Shown: piece after piece, positions 1-8,099 of the stretch
How the letters are laid out: each line of letters starts with the position of its first letter
Position numbering within the stretch: the first letter of the stretch is position 1
Source of the DNA: Dehalococcoidia bacterium
GTDB taxonomy: Bacteria; Chloroflexota; Dehalococcoidia; Lucifugimonadales; Australimonadaceae
Length of the DNA: 64,000 nt
NCBI GenBank assembly: GCA_022820645.1
Contig: JAJEFD010000019.1
Coordinates: forward strand, 1 to 64,000
Reading direction: 5' to 3'
Translations under genes and position numbers: made by a program
The notes under the pieces: model-generated
What the model was told of the DNA's origin: nothing
Database searches by the model: none
Seen by the model: only the letters and a program-made list of their open reading frames with translations

Positions 1-249
1 CCCCTTGAGGCGTCTCATCATGTAGACCCATGGGACTATGAGCAACGCACCGGCAAGCATCCCTGACCGCTGCAGTGTGCGGCGATCCTGCTGCACTCCG
101 GCTGCCGAGGCCGCCCGCTCGTACATCCGGCCGGCGAACGGAGCGAACAGCAGGCTCGCAATGAGCCAAGGGATTGCCAGGTGCACCATCACCATGGCGA
201 ACATCACCGTTGCGAACACCGGTGCACCCAGCAGTAGGACCAGAATCAT
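1..249 (-). CDS. Integral membrane protein, copy 1 (3' part cut by window edge)
   Basis: An open frame of 83 codons runs from ATG at 249 to the window start without a stop. It encodes a hydrophobic N-terminus with two membrane segments (about residues 1-20 and 23-42), a short basic/polar stretch, then a third segment. It is nearly identical to residues 1-83 of the complete gene at 1004-1585, so it is a tandem paralogue whose remainder lies outside the window. The ATG overlaps the TGA of the DUF805-like gene (ATGA, 4 bases), which suggests translational coupling. I do not recognise a family or function. Confidence 0.75.
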   Translation of the reverse strand, partial: MILVLLLGAPVFATVMFAMVMVHLAIPWLIASLLFAPFAGRMYERAASAAGVQQDRRTLQRSGMLAGALLIVPWVYMMRRLKG

Positions 250-266
250 CGGCTGCGCTCACCGGT
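1..266. repeat. Direct duplication, copy 1 (copy 2 at 1337-1602)
   Basis: Bases 1-266 match 1337-1602 at a constant offset of 1336 with only scattered substitutions and no visible gaps. The match covers the 5' half of the membrane-protein gene plus about 17 bases upstream of its start, then stops abruptly at the sequence accggt. The true left end lies outside the window. Confidence 0.9.
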
Positions 267-737
267 TGCTGGTAGTGCTCCAAGCCCACGACACCTTGTC
301 TGTGAAGGATGCGCTTGCAGTACTCCCACAATCGTCCAGAGCACAGGGCCCGTCAGTGGCCAGAGCGCCACCCACCACAGGCTTGTCCGCAGATGGCGCA
401 GCCTGCCCACCACGAGCGCAGTCCAAGCGTAGAGAGCGAATGCCGTATAGGCGAACCAGCAGTATGCCAATAGCAGAGGGATGACCCCTCCTGCCAGGCC
501 CGCCATTACGGCGACAAAGAACAACACCACCCAGACCAGCAGCAACCAGCCGCATGCCGTCCAGAACTGCATGCGTGTGACCTGCCCTCGAAAGGTGAGC
601 ACCGTCTTCGCCGTCCCGTTGTCCATGTTCTCCATCAGGGTGATGCTTACCACGTGAAGGTCAGCCATGCTAGGAACAACAGGAGCCCAGCCGCTGCAAC
701 CGCGCTGGGGTGCCATTCCACGGTCATGACGAGTCAC
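246..737 (-). CDS. DUF805-like small membrane protein
   Basis: The 163-residue protein has a soluble N-terminal stretch, then the sequence LTFRGQVTRMQFW, which resembles the opening of DUF805 (YhaH-type) inner-membrane proteins, followed by three or four hydrophobic segments (about residues 58-85, 90-112 and 120-142). The start at 737 is supported by an AGGAGG-like site that overlaps the stop of the upstream 60-residue gene. Internal ATGs at 668 or 635 would give a length closer to the family core. The TGA overlaps the ATG of the next membrane protein. Function is unknown; DUF805 proteins are assumed to be envelope proteins. Confidence 0.6.
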   Translation of the reverse strand: MTRHDRGMAPQRGCSGWAPVVPSMADLHVVSITLMENMDNGTAKTVLTFRGQVTRMQFWTACGWLLLVWVVLFFVAVMAGLAGGVIPLLLAYCWFAYTAFALYAWTALVVGRLRHLRTSLWWVALWPLTGPVLWTIVGVLQAHPSQTRCRGLGALPATGERSR

Positions 738-743
738 TCCCTC

Positions 744-926
744 CTACCGATAGAGGCGTTTCGCCGCCCGCCAGAACAGCACCGCCCCGAGGAGCACACC
801 CACCACGCCAACCACGTCGGCGATGGTATCGCCGAGGCTGTGGTCGGTCGTGCTCGATATCGACAGTATCAGCCCGCACCCGCACAGGAGCATGAGGGAC
901 AGCACGAGCAGCACCACAGGGTCCAC
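744..926 (-). CDS. Small two-helix membrane protein
   Basis: A GTG-initiated frame of 60 codons predicts two hydrophobic helices (about residues 3-22 and 34-53) joined by a short polar loop and ending in a basic tail (RAAKRLYR). The stop lies 6 bases before the start of the DUF805-like gene, whose ribosome-binding site overlaps it, so the genes are probably cotranscribed. No family is recognised. A longer minus-strand frame over the same bases has shadow-like composition and was not preferred. Confidence 0.5.
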   Translation of the reverse strand: MDPVVLLVLSLMLLCGCGLILSISSTTDHSLGDTIADVVGVVGVLLGAVLFWRAAKRLYR

Positions 927-1003
927 GCCCGTCTCCGCTTCCGGCAGTTCCTCTTATCGCGGCTCCGTCACCGTCATTCCCCTTTGCGTCACCCGGCCAC
1001 GGC

Positions 1004-1585
1004 CTAGTAGATGAGGGCAGGTCTTCCGAATTCAATGAAGACGAGTGCGGCCAGTAAGATGGCGACCGCCATCCAGAAGGTCGTCCATGCGTAGGGTCTG
1101 ACCAGACTCGCGGGCTGGTAGGGCGGCGGCAACCGGGGAGTGCTGGCTACCCGCAGGAGCGTCAAGACGCTGCAGGGCACGGCTGCCACGGCGATGAACA
1201 TCCGCACGGAGAGTGGCCGTGATTCCAGCAGGTGTATGACGAATTCGAATGAGAAGAAGATGAAGAATACGGTCGGTACCAGCAGCCAGAGGAGATAGGC
1301 GGTTCTCGGATGGAATATCCATGAGCCGGTGCGCTGCCCCTTGAGGCGTCTCATCATGTAGACCCACGGGACTATGAGCAACGCACCGGCAAGCATCCCT
1401 GACCGCCGCAGCGTCTTGCGATCCTGCTGCACTCCGGCTGCCGAGGCCGCCCGCTCGTACATCCGGCCGGCGAACGGAGCGAACAGCAGGCTCGCAATGA
1501 GCCAGGGGATTGCCAGGTGCACCGTCACCATGGCGAACAAGACCGCGGCGGCCACTGGTGCACCTAGCAGTAGGACCAGAATCAT
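1004..1585 (-). CDS. Integral membrane protein, copy 2
   Basis: This 193-residue protein has about six hydrophobic segments (roughly residues 1-20, 22-40, 62-80, 95-118, 125-146, 165-188) separated by short basic loops. Its first 83 residues are nearly the same as the truncated gene at 1-249. The start at 1585 is the position equivalent to the ATG of that paralogue. No catalytic motif and no recognised family. It is the first gene of a minus-strand group that continues through the 60-residue protein and the DUF805-like protein to copy 1. Confidence 0.7.
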   Translation of the reverse strand: MILVLLLGAPVAAAVLFAMVTVHLAIPWLIASLLFAPFAGRMYERAASAAGVQQDRKTLRRSGMLAGALLIVPWVYMMRRLKGQRTGSWIFHPRTAYLLWLLVPTVFFIFFSFEFVIHLLESRPLSVRMFIAVAAVPCSVLTLLRVASTPRLPPPYQPASLVRPYAWTTFWMAVAILLAALVFIEFGRPALIY

Positions 1586-1602
1586 CGGCTGTGCTCACCG
1601 GT
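1337..1602. repeat. Direct duplication, copy 2 (copy 1 at 1-266)
   Basis: Partner of the block at 1-266. The homology ends just upstream of the gene start, and the flanking sequence on that side differs completely between the copies: a DUF805-like gene upstream of copy 1, a 600-base spacer upstream of copy 2. Confidence 0.9.
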
Positions 1603-1731
1603 CATATCGCTTATCGGCATCTCATCCTGCCGTCAGTTGTTGCGGGGCCAGAGAAATTGGCGGGTTCGAAACGCGAAGGAGGATACTGCATCAGATGCCT
1701 GTTCGATGTCAACGTACAGTGATGCGATTTT

Positions 1732-1800
1732 CGAGAAAGTCATGGTTCAGTAATAAAACCGCCTCAAAAACGTCACCACTACGTCATCATCAACCGTTGT
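1732..1800. repeat. Dispersed intergenic element E, copy 1
   Basis: Shares organisation and most bases with 31059-31125: a left block containing aaagtcat, a central taatnaaa, and a right block gtcatcatcaac(c/t)gttgt. Both copies lie upstream of minus-strand genes for membrane or lipoproteins. Confidence 0.55.
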
Positions 1801-2080
1801 CTCTCGGCCCCGGTAACCCGCTGCTCGCCCCCACTGCGACACCGCCCCGTTGTGCGGACGACGCCTCCTTCTCTACCATGGTTCCATGACCGCGAAGGCG
1901 GCAGCTGACATCGGCGGTGCAACGGAATGAGACGGAATGAACACCCGTCGTCGGCCCCAACTTCTGTTTCATTGGTATTGTTGGTTTCTTGGTCGCGGGA
2001 AGTAGGCCACGGCCATGGAAACGCCCCGACCAAGGCAACCAAGGATGTCAAAACGCAGGGTCCGTTTACTCGTAGATGAC

Positions 2081-2148
2081 CGACCAAGAATGTCAGATCC
2101 TGCTGCCGTTGGCATTCTTGGTCGCGCCAAACCCGCCGGTGCTACAAT
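2081..2148 (+). promoter_or_regulatory. Rieske gene promoter overlapped by a perfect inverted repeat
   Basis: CGACCAAGAATG (2081-2092) and its exact reverse complement CATTCTTGGTCG (2113-2124) are separated by 20 bases. The right arm contains TTGGTC (2119-2124), which can serve as a -35 element 18 bases before TACAAT (2143-2148), a good -10. Half-sites CTTGGTCG (1988-1995) and CGACCAAG (2028-2035) occur further upstream. A protein bound to the dyad would occlude the -35. Downstream, AGGAGG at 2185-2190 precedes the ATG at 2198. Confidence 0.6.
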
Positions 2149-2197
2149 CCCGCCAGTTGCTACCCGGACGCAGATGTAGGAAAGAGGAGGACGCGTC

Positions 2198-3466
2198 ATG
2201 CTGAACCAGCAGGAGAACGAACGCCTCACGCAGGTCGGGGCCGGAACGCCGATGGGCGAACTGATGCGCCGCTACTGGCACCCTGTCGCCGCCACGGCGG
2301 AGCTCGACGACCGTCCCACGAAGGCGGTCCGCATCCTCGGCGAGGACCTCGTCCTCTACAAGGACAAGTCGGGCACACTCGGCCTCATCGACCGCTTCTG
2401 CCCCCACCGCCGCGTCGACCTCTCCTACGGTATACCGGAAGAGCACGGCCTGCGCTGCATGTACCACGGCTGGATGATGGACGAGACCGGCCAGTGCATC
2501 GAGCAGCCGTTCGAAGAGACCGTCCACCCGGACGGGCGCTTCAAGGAGAAGGTGAAGGTCGCCGGCTACCCCGTGCAGGAGATGGGCGGGCTCATCTTCG
2601 CGTACATGGGCCCTGCGCCCGCGCCCTTCCTGCCCGTCTGGGACCCGTTCCAGTGGGACGACGCCGTGCACGACGTGGGCATCACGACGCTCGACTGCAA
2701 CTGGCTCCAGTGCATGGAGAACTCGCTGGACCCGGTGCACGTCGAGTGGCTGCACCGCTTCTACACCAACTACCAGCAGGCGATCTCGCCCGACCTCATG
2801 GCGACGATGCCGCCGCGCATCCCGCACCAGGAGATCGGGTTCGACGTCTTCGACCACGGCATCATCAAGCGCCGCGTGCTGGAGGGCTACACGAAGGAGA
2901 GCGACGACTGGAAGGTGGGGCACCCCATCCTCTTCCCGCAGATCCTCTACGTGGGCGGCTTCCAGTCCAAGACGCTGCAGTACCGCGTGCCGATAGACGA
3001 CACGCACACGCTGCACTTCATCTACTACTCGTGGCGGGTCGCGCCGGGGCAGCCGGTGCCGAAGCAGGAGCGCATCCCCTACAAGTACGTCCCGCACCGC
3101 GACGCCTCAGGCCGGTACGACACCACCTTCACGGTGGACCAGGACAAGATGGCCTGGGAGACCCAGGGGCCTGTCGCCAAGCGCTACCTGGAGCGGCTCG
3201 GCAAGTCCGACGTCGGCATCATCCTCTACCGCAGGCTGCTGACCGAGCAGATGCAGATCGTCGCGGACGGCGGGGAGCCGATGAACGTGTTCCGCAGCAG
3301 GGAAGCCGCCGAGACCATCAACGTTCCGACGGAGCACATGGCGCTCGGCAGGGACAAGGTGCCGCGGATCAAGTTCATCCCGCTGGAGGCCGGCATCAGC
3401 GGCGCCGAGGACGACATCCGCTACGCCGTCGAGTCCTGGTACGTCGGAGAGACGGCGAAGACCTAG
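2198..3466 (+). CDS. Rieske non-heme iron ring-hydroxylating oxygenase, phthalate 4,5-dioxygenase-like
   Basis: The 422-residue protein is probably a catalytic oxygenase subunit that hydroxylates an aromatic substrate with electrons from a separate reductase. The N-terminal Rieske domain shows C68-P-H70 and C87-M-Y-H90, the [2Fe-2S] ligands. The catalytic domain shows N175-x2-D178-x2-H181-x4-H186, the mononuclear iron motif of the phthalate-4,5-dioxygenase-like group. No ferredoxin or reductase gene is adjacent, so the electron donor must be encoded elsewhere. AGGAGG lies 7 bases before the ATG. The gene is monocistronic, and its stop codon overlaps the convergent transglutaminase gene by 4 bases. 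The exact substrate cannot be read from the sequence. Confidence 0.9.
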   Translation: MLNQQENERLTQVGAGTPMGELMRRYWHPVAATAELDDRPTKAVRILGEDLVLYKDKSGTLGLIDRFCPHRRVDLSYGIPEEHGLRCMYHGWMMDETGQCIEQPFEETVHPDGRFKEKVKVAGYPVQEMGGLIFAYMGPAPAPFLPVWDPFQWDDAVHDVGITTLDCNWLQCMENSLDPVHVEWLHRFYTNYQQAISPDLMATMPPRIPHQEIGFDVFDHGIIKRRVLEGYTKESDDWKVGHPILFPQILYVGGFQSKTLQYRVPIDDTHTLHFIYYSWRVAPGQPVPKQERIPYKYVPHRDASGRYDTTFTVDQDKMAWETQGPVAKRYLERLGKSDVGIILYRRLLTEQMQIVADGGEPMNVFRSREAAETINVPTEHMALGRDKVPRIKFIPLEAGISGAEDDIRYAVESWYVGETAKT

Positions 3467-5676
3467 GCAGGCCGCACGCGGAAGAGACGCCTGATCATGG
3501 CCCAGCGCAGGCTGCCCCATGACCATTCCGCGTCCCGCAGGTCGCTGAGCGGCACTCTGCCGGGAGCGTAGCGGTGCAGGATGTAGGCGCGCGTGATGCG
3601 CTGGATCTGCCTGCGCTGTTCGGGTATCGCCGCCGACAGCATCGCTGCGTACTCCGAGGGGGTCTGGTCGGGCCGTTTCCGCAGGCCGAGCGCCGCGCCG
3701 AGGCGGCACATCTTGGCGAACAGCTCGCCTGAGCGCGGGAGCGCACCCAGCTTCCACCACCACTCGCGCCACAGCAGCACGGGCGTGGCGACCGCTACGG
3801 CGCCCGCGAGCGCAAGCAGCGCAACGAGCCACGCGGGCATCTCCCTGCGCGGCGTGAAGTCGACGTCGAACTCGTCCTCTTCCTCGTCCTCGAGTATCTC
3901 CCCCAACTCACCGATGTCGATGTCTTCCGTCAGCAGGGGAGACTCACCGAAGTCCACCCCGCCGAACTCGATGGCGTCGGGGGGCGTCGGTTCGAAGCTC
4001 ACCCAGCCGTAGCCCGGGAAGTACGCCTCGACCCAGGCGTGGTAGTTGAGCTCCAGCACCTCGTACGCGCCGAGGATGGTGTTGAGGCGCCCGGGAGCGT
4101 AGCCCAGCACGTACCGGGCAGGTATGCCCACGGCGCGCATCAGCACGGTTGCTGCGGAAGCGTAGTAGTCGCAGTAGCCTTCCACCATCTCGAAGAGGAA
4201 GTGGTCCACCCCGTCTGCGTCCTCCGGCGGGGCAGTGATATCAAGGTTGTACGGCACCCGGCGGAGGTAGTTGCGGATGGCTACCGCCTTGTCGAATGGG
4301 TTCTCTTCATTCGTAGCGAGGGTTTCGGCGAGCACGCGCACGCGGTCGGGCAGGGTGTCAGGCAGTTGGAGGTAGGCCTCTGCCCACTCCGGGTACTCCT
4401 CGCCCGCCCTCCGCAGTTCGAACGGGGTGGCGATCGATTCGAGCCCGGTGCTGATGTAGCTCATGTTGACGCGTGTCGGGAAGTACTCCCGGCCCTTGGA
4501 GAAGCGCACCTGCACTGCCCCGGGGCCGGACGTGGGAGTCGTCAACGCCTCGGCGGGCTCGTCGAAGTCGACGGGCAATCCGCCGGAGAAGAGCGTGTCG
4601 GTTGCGGCGGCGATGCGGAACGCGTTGGTCCGGGGCGCAAGGCGGCTTTCGTCCGAGGGGGCGACGTCCTCGAACGGAACGAACTCGGAGTCCTCGGCGG
4701 TCACCCATCCGCTGCCGGTGTAGACCGCGTAGGAGCGGGCGCGCCAGTATGCCCGGGGGCCGCTCACGAGGAAGAGCAGCTCGTCGGTGAGTTCGGGGTT
4801 TCCCTGGAACCGGGTCTCTTGCTCGAACGTGATGGTCTTGTAGTCCCGGCGGGACGGCAGCGCGCTGAACAGCCTGCTGAAGTGCGCTCCTATCTCCTGG
4901 GCCGTGTCGTCTACCGCGCGTGAGACCACTCCGAGCGGGGCGACGTTGGGCGTCGGGAGCGCCGCGATCGCTGCCGTCACCAGCATTCCGACGGCGAGCA
5001 CGATGCCGGACTGCGTAAGCACCGTTCGAGCGTCGAACACTGCGCCGCGTCCGCGCCATCCTTCTATCCGCCGGACCGTGCTCAGATGTATGAGGAGCAT
5101 GACGCCTGTCGCCATGAAGATGCCGAGTCGCCAGCCCAGGCTTCCCGGCAGATTGGACAGGGCGAAGGCGAGCACCACTCCGCCGAACAGCACCGTCGAC
5201 CACCCGTGCGCGCTGCGGAGCGCCAGCCAGACGCTGGACACGCACAACAGCCAGACGGCGATCGAGAGGAACATGGCGAACTCGATCGTCCCGGCCTGCG
5301 TCTCGTCCGTGGAGATGGCCGCTATCCACTGCGCGATGTCCTCGATCGCGTTGACGGCACGGGCCGTGATCGCGAACCCCTCAGCCGCGGTCGTGCCCGC
5401 ATACGCCGACAGCACCAGACCGGCGGCGACGGCGGTGACGATCGCGCGGCGGGCGGTCCAGCCCCGCTGGTGCATCGCCCAGCCTGCTGCACCTCCCAAC
5501 ACGCCGATGAGGAGCGGCGCCGGCATCCCCGGCACCCAGTTGCCCTCCTGCAGGGGCATGACGACCGAGAACAGCACCAGCCCCACCAGCGTGAGCGTAA
5601 GCCCCATCCCCCCGATGAACCGTTCCCACAGGGAGATGACGTCAACAGCCCTGGCGCGTTCAACGAGCGTGGTCAC
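3463..5676 (-). CDS. TgpA-like membrane transglutaminase (DUF3488 / transglutaminase / DUF4129)
   Basis: The 737-residue protein has six or so N-terminal membrane helices (residues about 20-240), a periplasmic transglutaminase-like core, another helix (about 607-632) and a cytoplasmic DUF4129-like tail. The cysteine-protease-type centre is visible as GYC502DYYAS and NYH546AWVE, with FE562PTPPD where the third residue is expected (Glu instead of Asp, common in this group). Linker residues 575-605 are strongly acidic. It is the last gene of a moxR / DUF58 / transglutaminase operon and starts 4 bases inside the DUF58 gene (ATGA). Such trios are widespread, and the biochemical role is undefined in most bacteria. 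Confidence 0.88.
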   Translation of the reverse strand: MTTLVERARAVDVISLWERFIGGMGLTLTLVGLVLFSVVMPLQEGNWVPGMPAPLLIGVLGGAAGWAMHQRGWTARRAIVTAVAAGLVLSAYAGTTAAEGFAITARAVNAIEDIAQWIAAISTDETQAGTIEFAMFLSIAVWLLCVSSVWLALRSAHGWSTVLFGGVVLAFALSNLPGSLGWRLGIFMATGVMLLIHLSTVRRIEGWRGRGAVFDARTVLTQSGIVLAVGMLVTAAIAALPTPNVAPLGVVSRAVDDTAQEIGAHFSRLFSALPSRRDYKTITFEQETRFQGNPELTDELLFLVSGPRAYWRARSYAVYTGSGWVTAEDSEFVPFEDVAPSDESRLAPRTNAFRIAAATDTLFSGGLPVDFDEPAEALTTPTSGPGAVQVRFSKGREYFPTRVNMSYISTGLESIATPFELRRAGEEYPEWAEAYLQLPDTLPDRVRVLAETLATNEENPFDKAVAIRNYLRRVPYNLDITAPPEDADGVDHFLFEMVEGYCDYYASAATVLMRAVGIPARYVLGYAPGRLNTILGAYEVLELNYHAWVEAYFPGYGWVSFEPTPPDAIEFGGVDFGESPLLTEDIDIGELGEILEDEEEDEFDVDFTPRREMPAWLVALLALAGAVAVATPVLLWREWWWKLGALPRSGELFAKMCRLGAALGLRKRPDQTPSEYAAMLSAAIPEQRRQIQRITRAYILHRYAPGRVPLSDLRDAEWSWGSLRWAMIRRLFRVRPA

Positions 5677-6908
5677 GTCAACGCACCCTGCAGCTCCCGG
5701 GCCGGCACCGCGAGCCCCGGCGGGGCGGAGTGGTAGTCCAACCGCTGGCCGATCTCGTCTCCCATGCGGATGACGTAGGCATCGAACCCGGTGCCTCGGG
5801 TTACGGAAGTGCCGCGCCCTCCCTTGAAGCTGGGAGCGTCCAGGAGCACCGGAACGACCGCCGCGCCGGTGGCGCGCAACATCTCCACGGCGGAAGAGAC
5901 GGAGGCGGGAGGCGCAGCGGTGATGAGCACGATGCTTGCGCCCGTGCTCAGTTCGTTCTTGACCGCTTCCGACACCTCCTGCACGCCTCCTGCGCTGCCG
6001 GGTTCGATCAGCGCAAGCGCCTGGAAGATGCGCCCCATCTGCGCGATGCCCGGAGCGGCGGGGATGATGAGTTGCTCTTGCCCGGAGAACACCGCGCCGA
6101 CGCTCCGCCCTGAGTCCAGGAAGCGCTTCGCCACCGATGCGGCAGTCGTCACGCTGTACTCAACCGTGCTTTCGGTGCCTTCTCCCTCCTGTACGCGCTC
6201 GTCGAGGTCGAGCACGACCCATATGGCGTCGGCCGGCCCGGACGGTTCGCGGTCGAACTCCTTCACCATGAGCCTGCCGGTATGTGCGGTGGCAGGCCAG
6301 TGCACTCTGCTCACGGCATCGTGCGATGTGTACTCGCGCACGGTGGACGCGATAGGGCTGGGAGTGAAGGTGCGTCCGTGGATGATGCCCTCCGTCCAGC
6401 CTCTGCCGGAGAGTACGAAGAAATCGGAAAGGTCCACGGTGGCGGGGTAGATGAGCGCCGTCTGCGGGTTCCCCACGCGCATCGTCCTGCTGAAGAGGCC
6501 GAACGGGTCGCGGCTGGTTATCTCCAGCTCCCCGAACCGGTAGATGCCGCGGCGTTCACAGTGGCTGGACGACGTCCAGACAGTCGATCCGTACGGCCAG
6601 AGCGTGGCGATGCGCCCGGCGCGTCCGAAGGGTTGCGTATCGTGCTGCACCTCCAGCAGCAGTTTCGGCCACCAGTGGGTGTTGCGCAGAACGATGCGCT
6701 CTTCCAGGGTATCGCCCACCTGGAGATAGGAGGTGAGCCGTTGCACGCCGCCTTCTATGCGGCGCGCCGCAAGCACACTGGAGAGGAAACCGAGAGCCGG
6801 GACGACGAGCAGGCCGAGGAAGAGCCGGTAGTAGAGCGCTCCACCGGTGGAGAACGCCAGGATAAGCAGCAGCGCCCCCACGCTTGCCCACACGATGCGC
6901 GTTTTCAC
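5673..6908 (-). CDS. DUF58-domain protein
   Basis: The 411-residue protein has two hydrophobic helices at the N-terminus (residues about 9-26 and 28-47), then a beta-rich region and a conserved DUF58 core near residues 190-250 (REYTSHDAVSRVHWPATA, then MVKEFDRE). A von Willebrand A-like segment follows (WVVLDLDERV). DUF58 proteins accompany MoxR ATPases and are thought to work with them in assembling or activating membrane complexes. It lies between moxR upstream (37-base gap) and the transglutaminase gene (4-base overlap). Confidence 0.85.
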   Translation of the reverse strand: MKTRIVWASVGALLLILAFSTGGALYYRLFLGLLVVPALGFLSSVLAARRIEGGVQRLTSYLQVGDTLEERIVLRNTHWWPKLLLEVQHDTQPFGRAGRIATLWPYGSTVWTSSSHCERRGIYRFGELEITSRDPFGLFSRTMRVGNPQTALIYPATVDLSDFFVLSGRGWTEGIIHGRTFTPSPIASTVREYTSHDAVSRVHWPATAHTGRLMVKEFDREPSGPADAIWVVLDLDERVQEGEGTESTVEYSVTTAASVAKRFLDSGRSVGAVFSGQEQLIIPAAPGIAQMGRIFQALALIEPGSAGGVQEVSEAVKNELSTGASIVLITAAPPASVSSAVEMLRATGAAVVPVLLDAPSFKGGRGTSVTRGTGFDAYVIRMGDEIGQRLDYHSAPPGLAVPARELQGALT

Positions 6909-6945
6909 TGTGGCATCCCCGCCTGTCGAACGCTGCCCCGGCGCG

Positions 6946-7923
6946 TCACGCGCCGGGGAGCGCTCCCGCTACCGGCGTCTGTTCCAGCACGTCCGCTATC
7001 GCGTCTGCGGACGTGGTGCCCTGGATACGCGCCGCCGAGCTGAGGATGACGCGGTGCCCGAGCGCCGGATACGCCAGCGCCTTCACGTCGTCCGGCAGCG
7101 CGTAGTCTCGTTCTTCGAGCAGTGCCTTGGCCTGGACGAGCCGGAAGAGCGCCAGCGACCCCCTTGGCGATGCACCGAGATAGAGGCTGCCGTGGTTCCG
7201 AGTCGCATCCGCTATGGCGACGATGTACTCCTTCACGTCGTCCGAGACGTGGATGCCGCGTACCGCGTTCTGAAGTGCGACAAGGTCGCTTTCGTCAACC
7301 ACCGCCTCCAGCTGCTCCACCGGGTGTGCGTACTGTTGCGCTTCCAGCACACGGATCTCGTCCTCCCTGTTCGGGTAGCCGAGGTGCAGGCGTACGAGGA
7401 ACCGGTCCAGTTCGGTCTCGGGCAGCGGGAACGTGCCCTCGTACTCGATGGGGTTCTGCGTTGCCATGACGATGAAGGGCTCCGGCATGGGGTGCGCCAC
7501 GCCGTCGACCGTGACCTGGCGCTCCTCCATCGCCTCCAGGAGCGCTGCCTGGGTCTTGGGTGACGCGCGGTTGATCTCGTCCGCGAGGACGACCTGCGCG
7601 ACGATGGGGCCCTCCCTGTATTCGAACTCGCCGTTCTTCTGGTTGAAGACGGATACGCCGGTGATGTCGGCAGGGAGCAGGTCGGGCGTGAACTGGATAC
7701 GCCGGAAAGTGCCGCCGATGGACCTCGCGATGCTGCGAGCAAGCATCGTTTTGCCAACGCCCGGCACGTCCTCTATGAGCAGGTGCCCTCGGCACATCAG
7801 CGCCATGACGGCCAGCTGCTCTTCGTCTCCCTTCCCAAGGATCACCTTGCCGAGGTTGTCCAACAGCCTCTCGGCGACTTCCCGCGCCTTTGCCAAGTCC
7901 AAAGTGTGTCCGGAAACTACCAC
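6946..7923 (-). CDS. MoxR-family AAA+ ATPase
   Basis: A 325-residue MoxR ATPase: Walker A DVPGVGKTML, Walker B VVLADEINRA followed by SPKTQAALLEAMEE, sensor 1 ATQNPIEYEGT and the pore-facing histidine-rich segment. I chose the GTG at 7923 because AGGAGGAGAC lies directly upstream. The frame stays open further 5', but those codons overlap the promoter and lack family similarity. MoxR proteins are chaperone-like ATPases acting on vWA/DUF58 partners, matching the downstream genes. Confidence 0.92.
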   Translation of the reverse strand: MVVSGHTLDLAKAREVAERLLDNLGKVILGKGDEEQLAVMALMCRGHLLIEDVPGVGKTMLARSIARSIGGTFRRIQFTPDLLPADITGVSVFNQKNGEFEYREGPIVAQVVLADEINRASPKTQAALLEAMEERQVTVDGVAHPMPEPFIVMATQNPIEYEGTFPLPETELDRFLVRLHLGYPNREDEIRVLEAQQYAHPVEQLEAVVDESDLVALQNAVRGIHVSDDVKEYIVAIADATRNHGSLYLGASPRGSLALFRLVQAKALLEERDYALPDDVKALAYPALGHRVILSSAARIQGTTSADAIADVLEQTPVAGALPGA

Positions 7924-7960
7924 CGTCTCCTCCTGTGCGGCTGGTTCGTAAACACTGCAT

Positions 7961-7989
7961 GATATAGAGCACGGGGGCGGGTGCGTCAA
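7961..7989 (-). promoter_or_regulatory. Sigma70-type promoter for the moxR operon
   Basis: On the minus strand TTGACG (7989-7984) is followed after 17 bases by TATATC (7966-7961). Transcription would begin around 7954, about 30 bases before the GTG start of moxR. Confidence 0.6.
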
Positions 7990-8099
7990 ATCGGAGTGGG
8001 AACGTCTGTCCGTGACGCTCTGCGGACGCCTGAGGCAGTGTGCACCGGAACGCTGGTGCTGTACGCTAGTACACTGAGAACGCTCGTAAGAGGCCCGCA

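Larger units (their letters stand above)
1586..2197. other. Gene-poor spacer with repeat, relic and promoter
   Basis: No convincing gene in 610 bases. It holds a dispersed intergenic element (1732-1800) that recurs at 31059-31125, and a block (about 1840-1947) resembling the upstream region and first codons of the HTH gene at 33785, both running into an ATGAGA(C)-type start. Four copies of an 8-mer, CTTGGTCG or its complement CGACCAAG, lie between 1988 and 2124. The Rieske promoter is at its right end. Confidence 0.6.

Noticed and set aside
1779-2229. Several minus-strand frames in the spacer before the Rieske gene
   Set aside because: They cross the inverted-repeat promoter region, have no ribosome-binding sites and show no protein-like patterns.
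2093-3097. Long minus-strand frame opposite the Rieske gene
   Set aside because: Arg/Val/His-rich composition and lack of motifs mark it as a GC-rich antisense shadow of the Rieske gene.
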